From: Syngnathus acus
Lineage: Eukaryota; Chordata; Actinopteri; Syngnathiformes; Syngnathidae
Assembly: GCF_901709675.1 (NCBI RefSeq)
Contig: NC_051106.1
Coordinates: forward strand, 1,214,001-1,278,000
Reading direction: 5' to 3'
DNA length: 64,000 nucleotides
Shown: in pieces, positions 49,849 to 60,330 of the stretch
Numbering within the stretch: position 1 is the stretch's first letter
Layout: each line of letters starts with the position of its first letter
The notes under the pieces: model-generated
Databases searched by the model: none
Told to the model about the DNA's origin: nothing
The model's input: only the letters and a program-made list of their open reading frames with translations
Made by a program: the position numbers and the translations under genes

Positions 49849-49858
49849 GGAATCTCCC
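49849..49858 (-). promoter_or_regulatory. NF-kappaB-like site upstream of tnfaip2
   Basis: On the minus strand the sequence reads GGGAGATTCC, a match to the kappaB consensus GGGRNWYYCC, about 145-150 bp before the start codon. Mammalian TNFAIP2 is TNF/NF-kappaB induced (family knowledge). A 10-bp match can occur by chance, so the function is inferred. Confidence 0.4.
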
Positions 49859-49949
49859 TACAGTCGTGTTTGTTTGTGTGTTTGTGTGTGTGTGAGTGGG
49901 GGGGGGGGGGGGGCGTTATTTCTTGTGTGGGCGCGGCCTGAGCCTGCTC

Positions 49950-49957
49950 TTAAATAG
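49950..49957 (+). promoter_or_regulatory. TATA-like box of tnfaip2-like gene
   Basis: TTAAATAG stands in a GC-richer context about 45-50 bp before the ATG at 50001. If it acts as a TATA element, transcription would start near 49980 and the 5' UTR would be very short. No RNA evidence is available. Confidence 0.35.
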
Positions 49958-50000
49958 TTGCGCTTGGAGGAGCGTTTTGTATTTTGTCAGAGGAGCGACA

Positions 50001-53000
50001 ATGATATCAGGTGAGTCGAGTGCGCACACACTAATACACGCACACACGTCTTGTGTACATCGCGTGTGGAAACGTGTTATCTCGTCACAAGTTGGATGTT
50101 GACTATTAGTCAGTATGTTGAGTTTAGTGAATCAATACGTGAGAACAAACTCATAAAATGACTATTTTCTTTCTCCACTCTTGAAAATTTAGAGAAACTG
50201 TCCGGTTAACAATGCAGGATTGTGGGCACATTAGAAGCAAGTTTCAAGTGCAAAAAACAATGCACATTAATTTGATGTTTGCGGGTCATATTTCTGATAT
50301 TTGATTTCAAAATTAGTGTTTAAAATAAATGTGATGCTGTTTCTATTTCCAACTATTTTGGTCCTGCTTTGAAATCCTGTCTTGAAACCCATTTGAAAAT
50401 CCTAAACATGAATCCTTTCTAAACTTGTCTTGAAACCGTATCCGGAAGCCCGACTCAGGCTCAAAACCCTTCTTTGAAACTGTGTTCATGTGTCAAAAGA
50501 TGTTTGTGTTGTATGACGTGTCAGACACAACGCAGAAACATGCCGGCTTCAAGTGGTCGACGTTGTCATCCTGGTCCGATCCCGAGCGGAAGGCGGCTAA
50601 AGAGAAGAAGGGGGGCCACAAGCTGAAGCTGCCCAAGCTATGGGGGAACAACGCTGCTCAAGTCAGGCGTAACAGCGCCCCCGCAACGGATGGACGGACA
50701 GAGATACAAAACATCCATGAGGACACAGGTGCTTATTTTTATTTTTTTTGCTGTTAGCCTTGCATAGTATAGCTATATTTACAAACTTCAACCTCGAGAC
50801 CTGGCCTGAAAGCTTAAGGCTATCTTAAAGCCCTTATTCATTACCCAGTCCCTGGTTGGAAGCCTTATTTTGAAAGCCGAGCATTCTTTTTCTGCTTAAG
50901 AGCCAGTGGCACCGCCAGCACCACTGGCGCCACCGGTGCCACCGGTGCCGCTGACCTTCGAGGAGCATCTTTCGGCGCTGCACTTGAGCGAGGCGGGGCG
51001 GCTACTGTTGGCCCGAGAGGAGCGTCTGTTCGGGGGCACCGAGGCGGCCCGGGGGGGACGTCGACAAGAGGATGTGGACGCCCTGGCAGCCGACCGCCAA
51101 GCCCTGGAGGAGGCGGTGCTGCGGACGCTTGGGAGCTCCCTGGACGGGGCGGACACCGACGTGCTGACATCGGCCGTGACCTTTATGCAACAGGAGGAGG
51201 AGTGTGACGCGTTGTGGGAGCAGCGCGGGGGCATGCCGCCGCCCTGGAGGCTCAGGTAGGGAGAAATATTTGTTCGAAATTCAACCCAGCGATGGACGGT
51301 AGAGGCCTAACTCACAGCATCCCTCAGGGACTGGAGGCGAGTGCACGACGAGACCCTGCAAGGCCTCGTAGAGGAGCGCATGGACGCCCCGGCCACGCTG
51401 TCGACGGAGCAGTCGTCCATCCAGGCCGACGTATACGGCATGGGCGGGCAGCTGAGGCGCGACCTCCTGCTGGTGGCCGAGCGCGTCAAGCCCTGCTACC
51501 CGCGCCACTCAGACATCTGCCGGCAGTATGCCGCCTGGTACCACCAGTGCATCGGCGCCAGGCTAAGGAGGCTGGCCGACTTTGTGCTGGATGACCGCGA
51601 CTGCACCTTCCTGCTGCGCTGGGTCAACGACTACTACCCGCAGTCAGTTCCAAATGCCTCAGATTTCTACTGTTCCATTTTTTCTTTTCCCATTCATTCA
51701 ACTTTTCCCCTTTCTCTTCCTCGATGTGCCAGATTGCTTCAAGAACCTCAACTGGCCGCCGACATCGACACCCGCGGCCTTCAAGAGCTCCTGCCTGCCA
51801 ATCTCCTCGCACCTCTGGAGGAACAATACCTCAGCTGTCAGCAGGTAGCCATGCCCGCCTCCACCTTGGCCGAGAGCCGTTTGTAATACGGAACGTGTCT
51901 TCAGCGAGAGCTGACCACGTACGTGGGACGCATCCTGGACCAGGCTCAGGAGGCCTGGACCAAAGGAGAGGAGCCGCCCACTGAGGATGAATGCTTTGTC
52001 AGTCCAATGGCCTATGACATCATTCAGGTACTCGACAGCGCCCTGCCGACCGAGCCACGAAGAAATATGTGAAGAGCAAAATGTGATTTTAGATGGTGAA
52101 CGGCATGGTGAACGCAGCGGCGAAGGTGCTGGGCGACCTGCAGAAGGCTCAGAATTTGACCCATCAGCTGCAAGACTTGCTTCATAGGTAGAGTCGAGTT
52201 GTTGTGAATGCCCAGGCGTCGCCACGGCGACAATCAGTCACATGGCTCTGATCGCTTCGCCCACTGGCTTCCTCGAAGGTTCCGGACTTTCCAGGCTGAC
52301 GTCATCAAGCGCAACAGAGCAAACAGCACTGCTTTTGTCAAAGCCAACCTCGGCTGCGTGGCACAGTTCAGGTAACGTTTGCTTCTTTCGTTCTCATGCT
52401 TTAACCCATCATCCATTCATCCTTTGATGATGACGCACGCGCAGAGACTTCCTGACGACGCATAGCCATCTGTTCCCGGAGGACGTTCGGGAAAACTGCC
52501 TGAGCGTTTTGGCCGACATGACGCGAAGCGCGCACGAGTTTCTGCTCTGCCCCGTGCACAAGAACCTCAAGGTGAGGCGAACTGTTGCATTCGACGGCTT
52601 TTTCCCACATTGACTCAACTCCGAACCTTGTGACACGGCAGCCGCACTACCGGAAACTGTTCAGCCAAGAGTGGTTGAAGAACTCCACGATCGGGAGGCT
52701 GCGGTCCGGCCTGGAGGAGGAAATGCTTCAACTGCAAAGTCTGCCAGAGTCCGCTCACCAGGTACACATGCCACATGGTTATACTATATCACATATGAAC
52801 TCTTACGACATGATGTCATTCGATATGTTCAATGCGATAGCATATAAAGTTGTACGCTTCCCTGATTGGCTGAGCGTTCTGCGTTCCAGGAGCTGATTGG
52901 CCGGCTACACCTGGAAGTGTCTGTGATGTACGTTCATAGGCTCCTGAGGGGAGAAATCAGGCTGAAGGACAAACAGCAGCAACAGCAGGCCGCCATTAAC

Positions 53001-54045
53001 GTGGACGACGACGCGCGCCATTTGCACGACGTTTTCGCCACACACGTACGTCGCACGCTGTGTTTCTCACAGCGCATATGTTGGTGTCCTATGGTGCCAT
53101 TTGCAAAAGAATTACTGCCAAATTGTACAGTTCAGTTGTATTTAACTTTTTAGTCCAAAACATTTGCACTCAGATTTTTTAAAAACATTCATTTAGGTAC
53201 ACTTTTTATTCAACCTTTCCATGTCATATAGTCTATTGAACACGTTTTTTTTTTTATTCAGTATGAATGACCACGTTATTATTGCTCAATAGCAGAAAGT
53301 CCAACGCTGACTGGGATATTGGGGAATTTTTCTGAACTCAAGATAAGAAAACCAAACATGTGTCTGGCATTCAGGGCTCCAAAGAGGCATGGCTTCAGGA
53401 GGCTCTCAGCATGATGGCTGAAGTCCTGAAGCTCCAGGATCTCCCTGCTATCCAGTTCCAGGTGGCCTCGCTGGGAAGCGCTTTCCCTGACCTTAGGTAA
53501 CCAAGAAGTGATGTAATCTCTAACTACAACTCACCGCAACCAAAAGTCTTTGTGCTCAGTGCGCTCGATATGAGCCAAAGCGACACCTCATTCGCCATTT
53601 TATTTAGCATGTTAGCACTAACCTGCTAGCTCTAGCATTAATACAAAAATCAAAATGGGAGCAAAAACAAAATTGTGTGTTTATGTTTTTGTCAAGTGTA
53701 TTTCTCATGGGAACAATTGGACCTGTCTTAGTGGAGGTAATCTGAAACTCAGCACATCATAGCATAGTCAAAAGAAGCTCTCTTGATCTTGATCTATTGA
53801 TCAAATGCTTCCAAAGCTGCTCAACACGTGCACTGAAATGGGATCAATGCCCTGCCCACTAAATTTTCCTGCCCTGCCTCCTTCCTTCCTTTTCTTCCTT
53901 CAGTGAGAAACATGTGCTGTCTCTGCTCAAGATGAAAAGCAACCTCACCAAGGAGGACAAGAACAAAGTGAAGGCCGTCCTGGCAGAAATTTCCCCTGAC
54001 TCTAGCCAATCGCGGCCTTTTTTCTCATTTGTGGTGCTCAAATAG
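50001..54045 (+). CDS. tnfaip2: Sec6-family protein, TNFAIP2 (M-Sec)-like
   Basis: Thirteen exons: 50001-50010, 50525-50728, 50901-51255, 51328-51642, 51733-51844, 51905-52027, 52093-52187, 52279-52371, 52445-52571, 52642-52761, 52890-53045, 53375-53496 and 53904-54045. All are GT-AG and in phase, giving about 657 residues, close to the 654 of human TNFAIP2. The first coding exon is only 10 bases (M-I-S plus one base); it is needed because no in-frame ATG exists in exon 2. The N-terminus is Lys-rich (KAAKEKKGGHKLKLPKLW), followed by a Pro/Ala-rich linker and a helical Sec6 domain. The last exon ends in a FFSF-type C-terminus like the LFSL end of TNFAIP2. In mammals this protein promotes membrane protrusions with Ral and the exocyst; the fish role is inferred. 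A poly(A) signal lies at 54198. Confidence 0.86.
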
Positions 54046-54197
54046 CAACGGTGCTAAATAGTCACACTCCGCTCCACACTCCAAGCTCAATGTGGTTCCC
54101 GTTATTCCGCAAGTTTGTGTGTTTGTGTGCAGTGGTTGTTCAGAATGTTCGGGCCATCTTATTTTTGTATACTAGTTTGCACATGTACATTTTGTTT

Positions 54198-54203
54198 AAT
54201 AAA
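54198..54203 (+). promoter_or_regulatory. Probable tnfaip2 poly(A) signal
   Basis: Canonical AATAAA 153 bp after the stop codon, followed by a T-rich stretch, consistent with a short 3' UTR. Confidence 0.7.
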
Positions 54204-55656
54204 GGGAATGCTAATCATTGCGTTCTGGTCTTTTTACTATTAGACTTCTAAGAGTAACATTGTGAGATACACAGAGCTGTTATGAAAGATTTAATGAGTC
54301 AAGAATCACGGGCATTTTCAAAGGCACACCCTTACCCAGAGCGCTCGGCCTGGAGTCTGACTCACTGGCATTCAAAAATGTGACAAAGAATTCCCGGAAA
54401 TCATTTAGCCTCAGAGTGGGAATCGAACCCCGGACTAGGTTGGCCTCATTAATGTAACAGAGGTGTTTTCAAGTTTGTTTTACTTTGTCCGTAAGTGAGG
54501 GCAAGCTTTCCTGAAAGTCCGCCTGAGTTTGTATGCATTTTGGCAGGAAACGGAGGTGCTCAGAATGACCGAGGTCAGAGGTGCACATTCTGTTTGGACG
54601 AACGGGAATGCAGACGGAGATGGTTCAAGCAGTCGGGCGTGAGGTGGGATGATGGGAAACGAGATGCCGGGAACGATCAATTATGGAGAAATGTGACTCC
54701 CTCGAATGTTATTTTAAGATGTGAGATAGTTTGCCACTCCATATCTCAATATCTAAATTGTTCGTTTTAGTGTTTGTCTCCCTCTAATGGCAAAAATAGG
54801 TACAAACACAAACGTGTCCCTAAAATGGTACAAAAAGTGGTACAACATAATTTAGTGGCATAAATATTTAAAGTCAATTTTTGTAACTTCAGAATTCTCT
54901 CAGTATCTTCTCTCTCCATGTATGTCTATGTATTAGTGTATGTTTTTGTTTCTTTCTATGGTTGTGTTTCTCCGCTAGTTATAACCAAGCCTACTGTGTA
55001 TTTATTCATCATGCCGTGTCACGCTTTTGCTTCAGCATGCAACTGAGCATGAGAACACTCACTTTGGCCACACATCTAAGTAGCCCTGGGGCCCTTTACG
55101 GGACAAAATGAGCGCAAGGCATGCTGGGAAATCCTCGCTGCCCCACATCTCCGAGAGACAACGAACCAAGTGAAACGTTAATAATATGAGACATTTAGAT
55201 TTTCTGTCTTTTCTGAGCGTAATCCTGGTAGCATGGTGATGTCCTGTTATATATATAATAAAAAAAACATCAAATGTCAGCTCGCAAGTCTTTTAGAGAT
55301 AGGATTATTCATTGTTTTATTTACTAAAGTTTCATTAATCCGCAGATATAGAAAACTAAGCCAACACAACAATACCATTTTGCCAATGGTATTTAATCAT
55401 ACTGGCATGTGTCTCAAAGTAGGGGGGATAGGATTGGGCGGAACCAAACAAACTTTCACACTTCTTCGTGATCAAAATAAGGGTGATTCAAATAGAAAGG
55501 ATGGCCGACAGCGCCACTTTGGCTGTGGCCATTCATGGAACCATCCCCGACGAATTGAAGACCACCACACACAAGCCAGCCAGCTCTTACTCCCTTTTCC
55601 TACTATACTGATCATCAGCTGACATCATCAGCTCGGAAACGGGACCCCGACGCACG
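54204..55656. other. Intergenic DNA between tnfaip2 and asmt
   Basis: No gene seen. Around 54390-54470 the minus strand carries a GGTTCGATTCC B-box-like word in a tRNA-like setting, probably an old SINE piece. The asmt promoter presumably lies at the right end, but no clear element is visible. Confidence 0.5.
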
Positions 55657-57829
55657 ATGGCCGAGCATCTTTCACAGAGCGAGCTTGACTATCCGTTTAA
55701 ACTACTCGAGTACTTCAACGGCTTCAGGGTGTCAAAGGTAAATGAAGTTGATCTTCTTGGAATGAATTGTTGTAGTTTACGCATAGTATCATTCAAATGC
55801 AACGTTGAGGTTACAATGTTGTAATTTGGCTTGTTGATGTTGCTTTGTACATGGTAAGCCTTCCACGTTGGTTCAATCAAATAAAACAGCTGTTTATGAT
55901 ATTTGCTAACGATACAAAACGCTCTGAAATCGAGAGGAATTTGTCACTTTCATGCACTTGCAAGAATGCTAATGGTTGCTACGCAATCTTATTTCGTGGA
56001 ATTCTGTTTTTGTTCAGGTGATCTTCTCCGCCTGCGAACTGGGCGTCTTCGACCTCTTGACGACGTCGCCGTGTGCCCTGAGCGCCCAGCAGGTAGCGCA
56101 GGCCTTGGACGCCAGCGTGGATGGAACAGAGCGACTTCTGGACGCCCTGGTGGGCATCAAGATACTCCACGTGGAGTTGCAGGACGGGACAGGTGACCAC
56201 CAACACTAACCATCCCCACTAAGAGCTTCTCTCTTTAAATTGTGGGCTGGTATCTTGGTTTTAAAATTGAGGGAAAATCCCAATCAAATAGTTTATATTC
56301 AATAATATAATGTTATAATATGTTTGAGCTGACATTTCCTGGTGTCTTTGCTCCCACGTCAGCTCTTTACAGCAGCACCGATGTGGCCAGCGTGTACTTG
56401 GCCAAAAGTGGCGCCAAGTCGTTGCACGACATGGCGCTCTACCAGTCGCAAACCATCTACCCACTGTGGAACAACCTGGCGGATGCCGTCAGGTTTGTGT
56501 CAGCTTTAGACATGTCTAAAGATTTTTTTTTTCTTGTTCACTGGATACTGCACCTCCTCACAGGGAAGGCAAGAATCAGAACCAGAAAACCTTCGGCATT
56601 CCACCCGAGGAGGTCTTCCAAGCCATCTACAGGTTTGTCTCCCCAAGAGAACGTTGGCAATTGTTTGGTTTTGACCTAACATTCACGCTTTTTTGAAGGT
56701 CTGAGGAGGAGATGCTGAAGTTCATGGGTCTGATGGACTCATCCTGGGTGCTGGACGGACACGACGTGGTGACGGCATTCTGCCTTGATGGCTTCCGGAA
56801 CATCGTTGACTTTGGAGGTAGGAAGTTTGATCATCGTTCGATCACGGCTATTTGAACACAAATGGTGGAGCAAAACATGGAGACAACCAACATCACAATG
56901 TTCTTAGGCACCTTTTATTAAAAATCAGTTTGGTTTTCAGATGCGTGCTATTGCTCTTGAACTCGCAGGCTGCACGGGTGCGCTGGCCCGCGAGTTAGCC
57001 AAGGCGTACCCTTCGTCCTCCGTCACCGTGTTTGACATGCCGGCAGTGGTGGAAACGGCCACCCAGCGCTTCCTGCGGGAGAATGACACCTTCACATTCC
57101 AGAGCGGTAGTCAATGACTTTTTATTTTTCAGCTGGAAGTACGCTAGCTATAGCACTGATTGTTTTTTACCATTATCAGTCGGTCAATTGGAAGTAAAAC
57201 TGCACCCTCTGCTGGATATTTTGAGGTGCTGCGGTGTCTGCCTTGCTGAACTCGTGCTCCTGACAACGTGATGCGAGTATTTACACATCAGATGGCCACT
57301 TTCTCTGAATTATAAAATAAATTTCTATACTTCAGGAGATTTTTTCCACGGTGAACTTCCTGCTGCTGACTTGTACGTCCTGGCTCGCATCCTCCACGAC
57401 TGGTCGGAGGACAAATGTCTGACACTTCTCAAGAGGATCTACGACATCTGCAAACCAGGCAAGGCCTTATCATGCTGTAGCATTAGTGCATCACATTGAA
57501 GGACTCGATTCGGTTGTGTTCCATTCAAAATGGGCCTACTGTTCGATATTGCACGGCTCAATTGGAGAGGATGTGACATATTTCACATAGAATCCTCATT
57601 GTGTGCTTTTGCCTCAGGGGGAGGTGTGCTGCTGGTGGAGGCCATGTTGCTAGAGAGCCGGCGGGGCCCCATCCAGGCGCAGCTCTTCTCGCTCAACATG
57701 CTGGTGCAGGCAGAAGGCCGCGAGCGCCCGCCTTCCGAGTACACTGGGATGCTCCGACGGAGTGGCTTCCGCGCCATGCAGCTGTGCCGCACAGGGAAAT
57801 CCTACGACGCCATCTTGGCTCGCAGATAA
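55657..57829 (+). CDS. asmt: Acetylserotonin O-methyltransferase-like
   Basis: Eight exons: 55657-55737, 56018-56192, 56363-56492, 56564-56632, 56699-56817, 56969-57106, 57336-57458 and 57618-57829, giving about 348 residues; human ASMT has 345. The family makes melatonin from N-acetylserotonin with S-adenosylmethionine, in the cytoplasm of pineal and retinal cells. The N-terminal dimerisation region is recognisable (ACELGVFDLL). The SAM-binding loop reads DFGGCTG (about residues 189-195) where human has DLGGGAG. The catalytic His is in ARILHDW (about H258), followed by KPGGGVLLVE and a YDAILARR end. Intron 7 has a GC donor (CCAG/GCAAGG), and the protein joins perfectly across it. Fish carry more than one asmt gene, so this may be asmt or asmt2. 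A hAT relic starts 86 bp after the stop. Confidence 0.9.
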
Positions 57830-57915
57830 GAACGCAGGAAAAAATGGGTAAAGGAGCACAATGAGAAATGTTGCTCTTCCAAATGCCAAAATACCATACA
57901 TGCAATTGTCTAAAG

Positions 57916-58300
57916 CATTGGTTCTTCACTTGGGTTTGATCGAACCCTAGGGGTTCGGTGAGTCGGTCCCTGGGGTTTGGCAGAGCCTCCACTGCGGAGG
58001 TCCGAACACACCTGATTTATTGTGTAAATTTGTGATGACGCATATCTGAATTGGTCTCGCAAAGGCAACAGCAGAAGTCACACTGATTTGCAGGTATGTA
58101 ATTTGTTGCGAGTTCATGCATTGTGTTGGTTTTGTTCTTTCAACAAGGTGATGATCATGCACGACTCATTTTGTGCACCAGTGAAATACATTTATGTCTT
58201 GAATTTGAAAATAATAAAAGTTTTCGCTAAAGAGGGGTTTGGTGAATGCGCATATGAAACTGGTGGGGTTCGGTTCCTCCAACAAGGTTAAGAACCACTG
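57916..58300. mobile_element. hAT-type MITE beside asmt 3' end
   Basis: A 385-bp element with a perfect 8-bp target duplication, gtctaaag, at 57908-57915 and 58301-58308. The ends are imperfect inverted repeats: left CATTGGTTCTTCACTTGG, right (reverse complement) CAGTGGTTCTTAACCTTG. CAGTGGTTCT ends are typical of Charlie-like hAT elements. It contains no transposase but has an AATAAA at 58213-58218 in the sense of asmt. Confidence 0.88.
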
Positions 58301-60330
58301 GTCTAAAGATTTATTTATAACTTTATTTAGCTGTGATAAAGGACCTTTAAGTACCTGTTCCATGAGTGCCCCACTGATGAATTGTACGTATATTATTCAT
58401 CTCTTTTCCAAGATCTCATCTGCAGAAGTTAAATGAGGAAAACCACACTGATTATTATCAGATATTTCTGATTAATAGGACTGAGGCCATGTCGTACTGT
58501 GTAATAAATATCCACAAAAAAGCCACACATGCAGTGCAGCAAATAATAATAATTCATATTTTGTATCCAAGTACAGTGTCTGTGAAGCATTTTTTTTTAT
58601 TGTGGATATAAAATATTTCATACTGTTATTTATGGAACAGCGCGAGGGATGCTGCCATCTAGCGGCCCAGGGTCACAAGTGCAGCCAAGCAGGGTTTCCT
58701 CCTCCCGGCCGAGTCAGTCCCGCCCATGACCCCCACCACGCCCCTATTCCCTTGCCCCCTCCCCTCGCACGCATCATCTGGCTGTTTGTGTATGTGGAAT
58801 GCGGGTCAAGCAGAACTCCGAGCCCGAACTACACTTCACCTTCGAGAACAACGGCGACTTTCAGCGTCCCGGCGTGCACCGTATGTACCGTCCACACTAC
58901 TGCGCTACACTTGGCCCCGCAAGCTTCTTGTCGGCGGCCGGCGAGACCCTTTTTGAGGCGGCGGTCACTTCCACGGGGAGATGGCGACGTCGTCATTTTA
59001 AAATGGCGCCAAAGATTAACCCCGACCAGTGGCTCGCTGGCTCGCGGTGTGCACCACATTGTACCCAGCTGGTCAACATTCATTCCCTGTTAGCCGCACG
59101 TACGCAACAATCTCCTTTTTGGTGTTCTTCGTTTGTCTTTACAAACGTATCCGAGCCAAACTATGGACACTTTTACAAATTCAAAAATGAAACCTAAATT
59201 TGAATAAGTAGGTGCTGAAATTATAGTAGCAATGTTAGCTTTAGCTCTTTGCTAGCGACTTTCTATGGTAACAAACATAGCTACCAGGTTAGCACGGGTT
59301 GCCACGACTTGCTAACGCCTAAAGCCGTTGCTTACCCCTTTTTAAAGAAAGTTTAAAATTCTTACATTTTGGGTGGTTTTAGAGCGACAATGTCTACTAA
59401 CCGCCCCGAGGTACCAATTAAATCACCTATAAAGGGGTCAAACAAGAAGGAAAAAACATCCAGAATATTCCACTGGAAGCGCCGATTGATGGGTGGGCCC
59501 TCATGTTTTGGAACGACACTGAGATGTTAGCGTTTAGGCTAATGCTAACAGCTAATTGCCCGAGTTCGTTGTCAGCGTAGTCTCGTTTTCCTTCTTAAGA
59601 AACAAAACTGATAAACTTCCTGTACATGCGGTATCGAAACTAAATTTTACTTTATTATCTTTGTCGTCTTTAGTCACTGTTATCATAGCTACATATATAG
59701 CGGCGTAAACCAGCTACGCTTTACACACTATTACCCACTGTTTTATTTTTAAACTTATATTTTTCTGTTATTCTTTACGCTTCCCGTGTTGTTTATCCAC
59801 CGTAGTGCTTGCTCCTATAGTTGTTGTTCACACTAACGTCATTTCCCTAAAAGTTGCTGGGCCAAATGTGGCATCGCGAGGCTGACGTTCATCATTTCTA
59901 ATCGTGTTTTGTCGTGTGTGACGCGAGGCAAAATGTCGTCTTGTACACAGCAAGCTATACCTTCGCTCACAGCCTCGGGAGACGAGTTTGTTCAGCAGCT
60001 AAGCGCACAGCAAGAGCAGCCTTCGAATTATGTAACCCAAACAGCCAACTTACCAAATGTGTGTTTGCCATTAGCAACTAATAATGCATGGCAAAGTAAT
60101 GCTTGGTGGTCTTTCAGGGACATAATCTGATGAGATTTACTAGATTTGCTGTACAGGCTTGCAAGTCTTGCTTGTATTAGTTGTTCAAAATCTATATAAA
60201 ATTTTAATACTGTGCATTAAATAACAGCTCTAACCCTATTTTTTGTTCCGGGCCGAGTTGTGCTCTTTTGATTTTGCAAATTTTTTGTTTTGTCCTCTGC
60301 GTCAAGCCGGAACTCCTCAGACGCGCCGCC
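58301..60330. other. asmt-jade1 intergenic region and probable jade1 5' region
   Basis: AT-rich DNA with a GC/CpG-rich island (58640-59060) and no recognised coding exon before 60331. Open frames at 58602-59197 lie in the GC-rich island and look like composition artefacts. Non-coding 5' exons of jade1 are likely but cannot be placed. Confidence 0.5.
58790..59015 (+). promoter_or_regulatory. Candidate CpG-rich promoter of jade1
   Basis: CpG-dense stretch surrounded by AT-rich DNA, ending in an AAATGGCGCC word (59001-59010) that resembles a YY1 site, common near housekeeping transcription starts. It lies about 1.3 kb before the jade1 start codon. Strand and use are inferred. Confidence 0.35.

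Larger units (their letters stand above)
49476..50000. other. 5' flank of the tnfaip2-like gene
   Basis: No gene. It holds a G run at 49898-49913 after a GT-rich stretch, a kappaB-like site and a TATA-like box, listed separately. Confidence 0.5.

Noticed and set aside
58602-59197. Overlapping frames in the GC-rich island before jade1
   Set aside because: Frames coincide with CpG-rich sequence and have no family match; a promoter/5' UTR is more likely.
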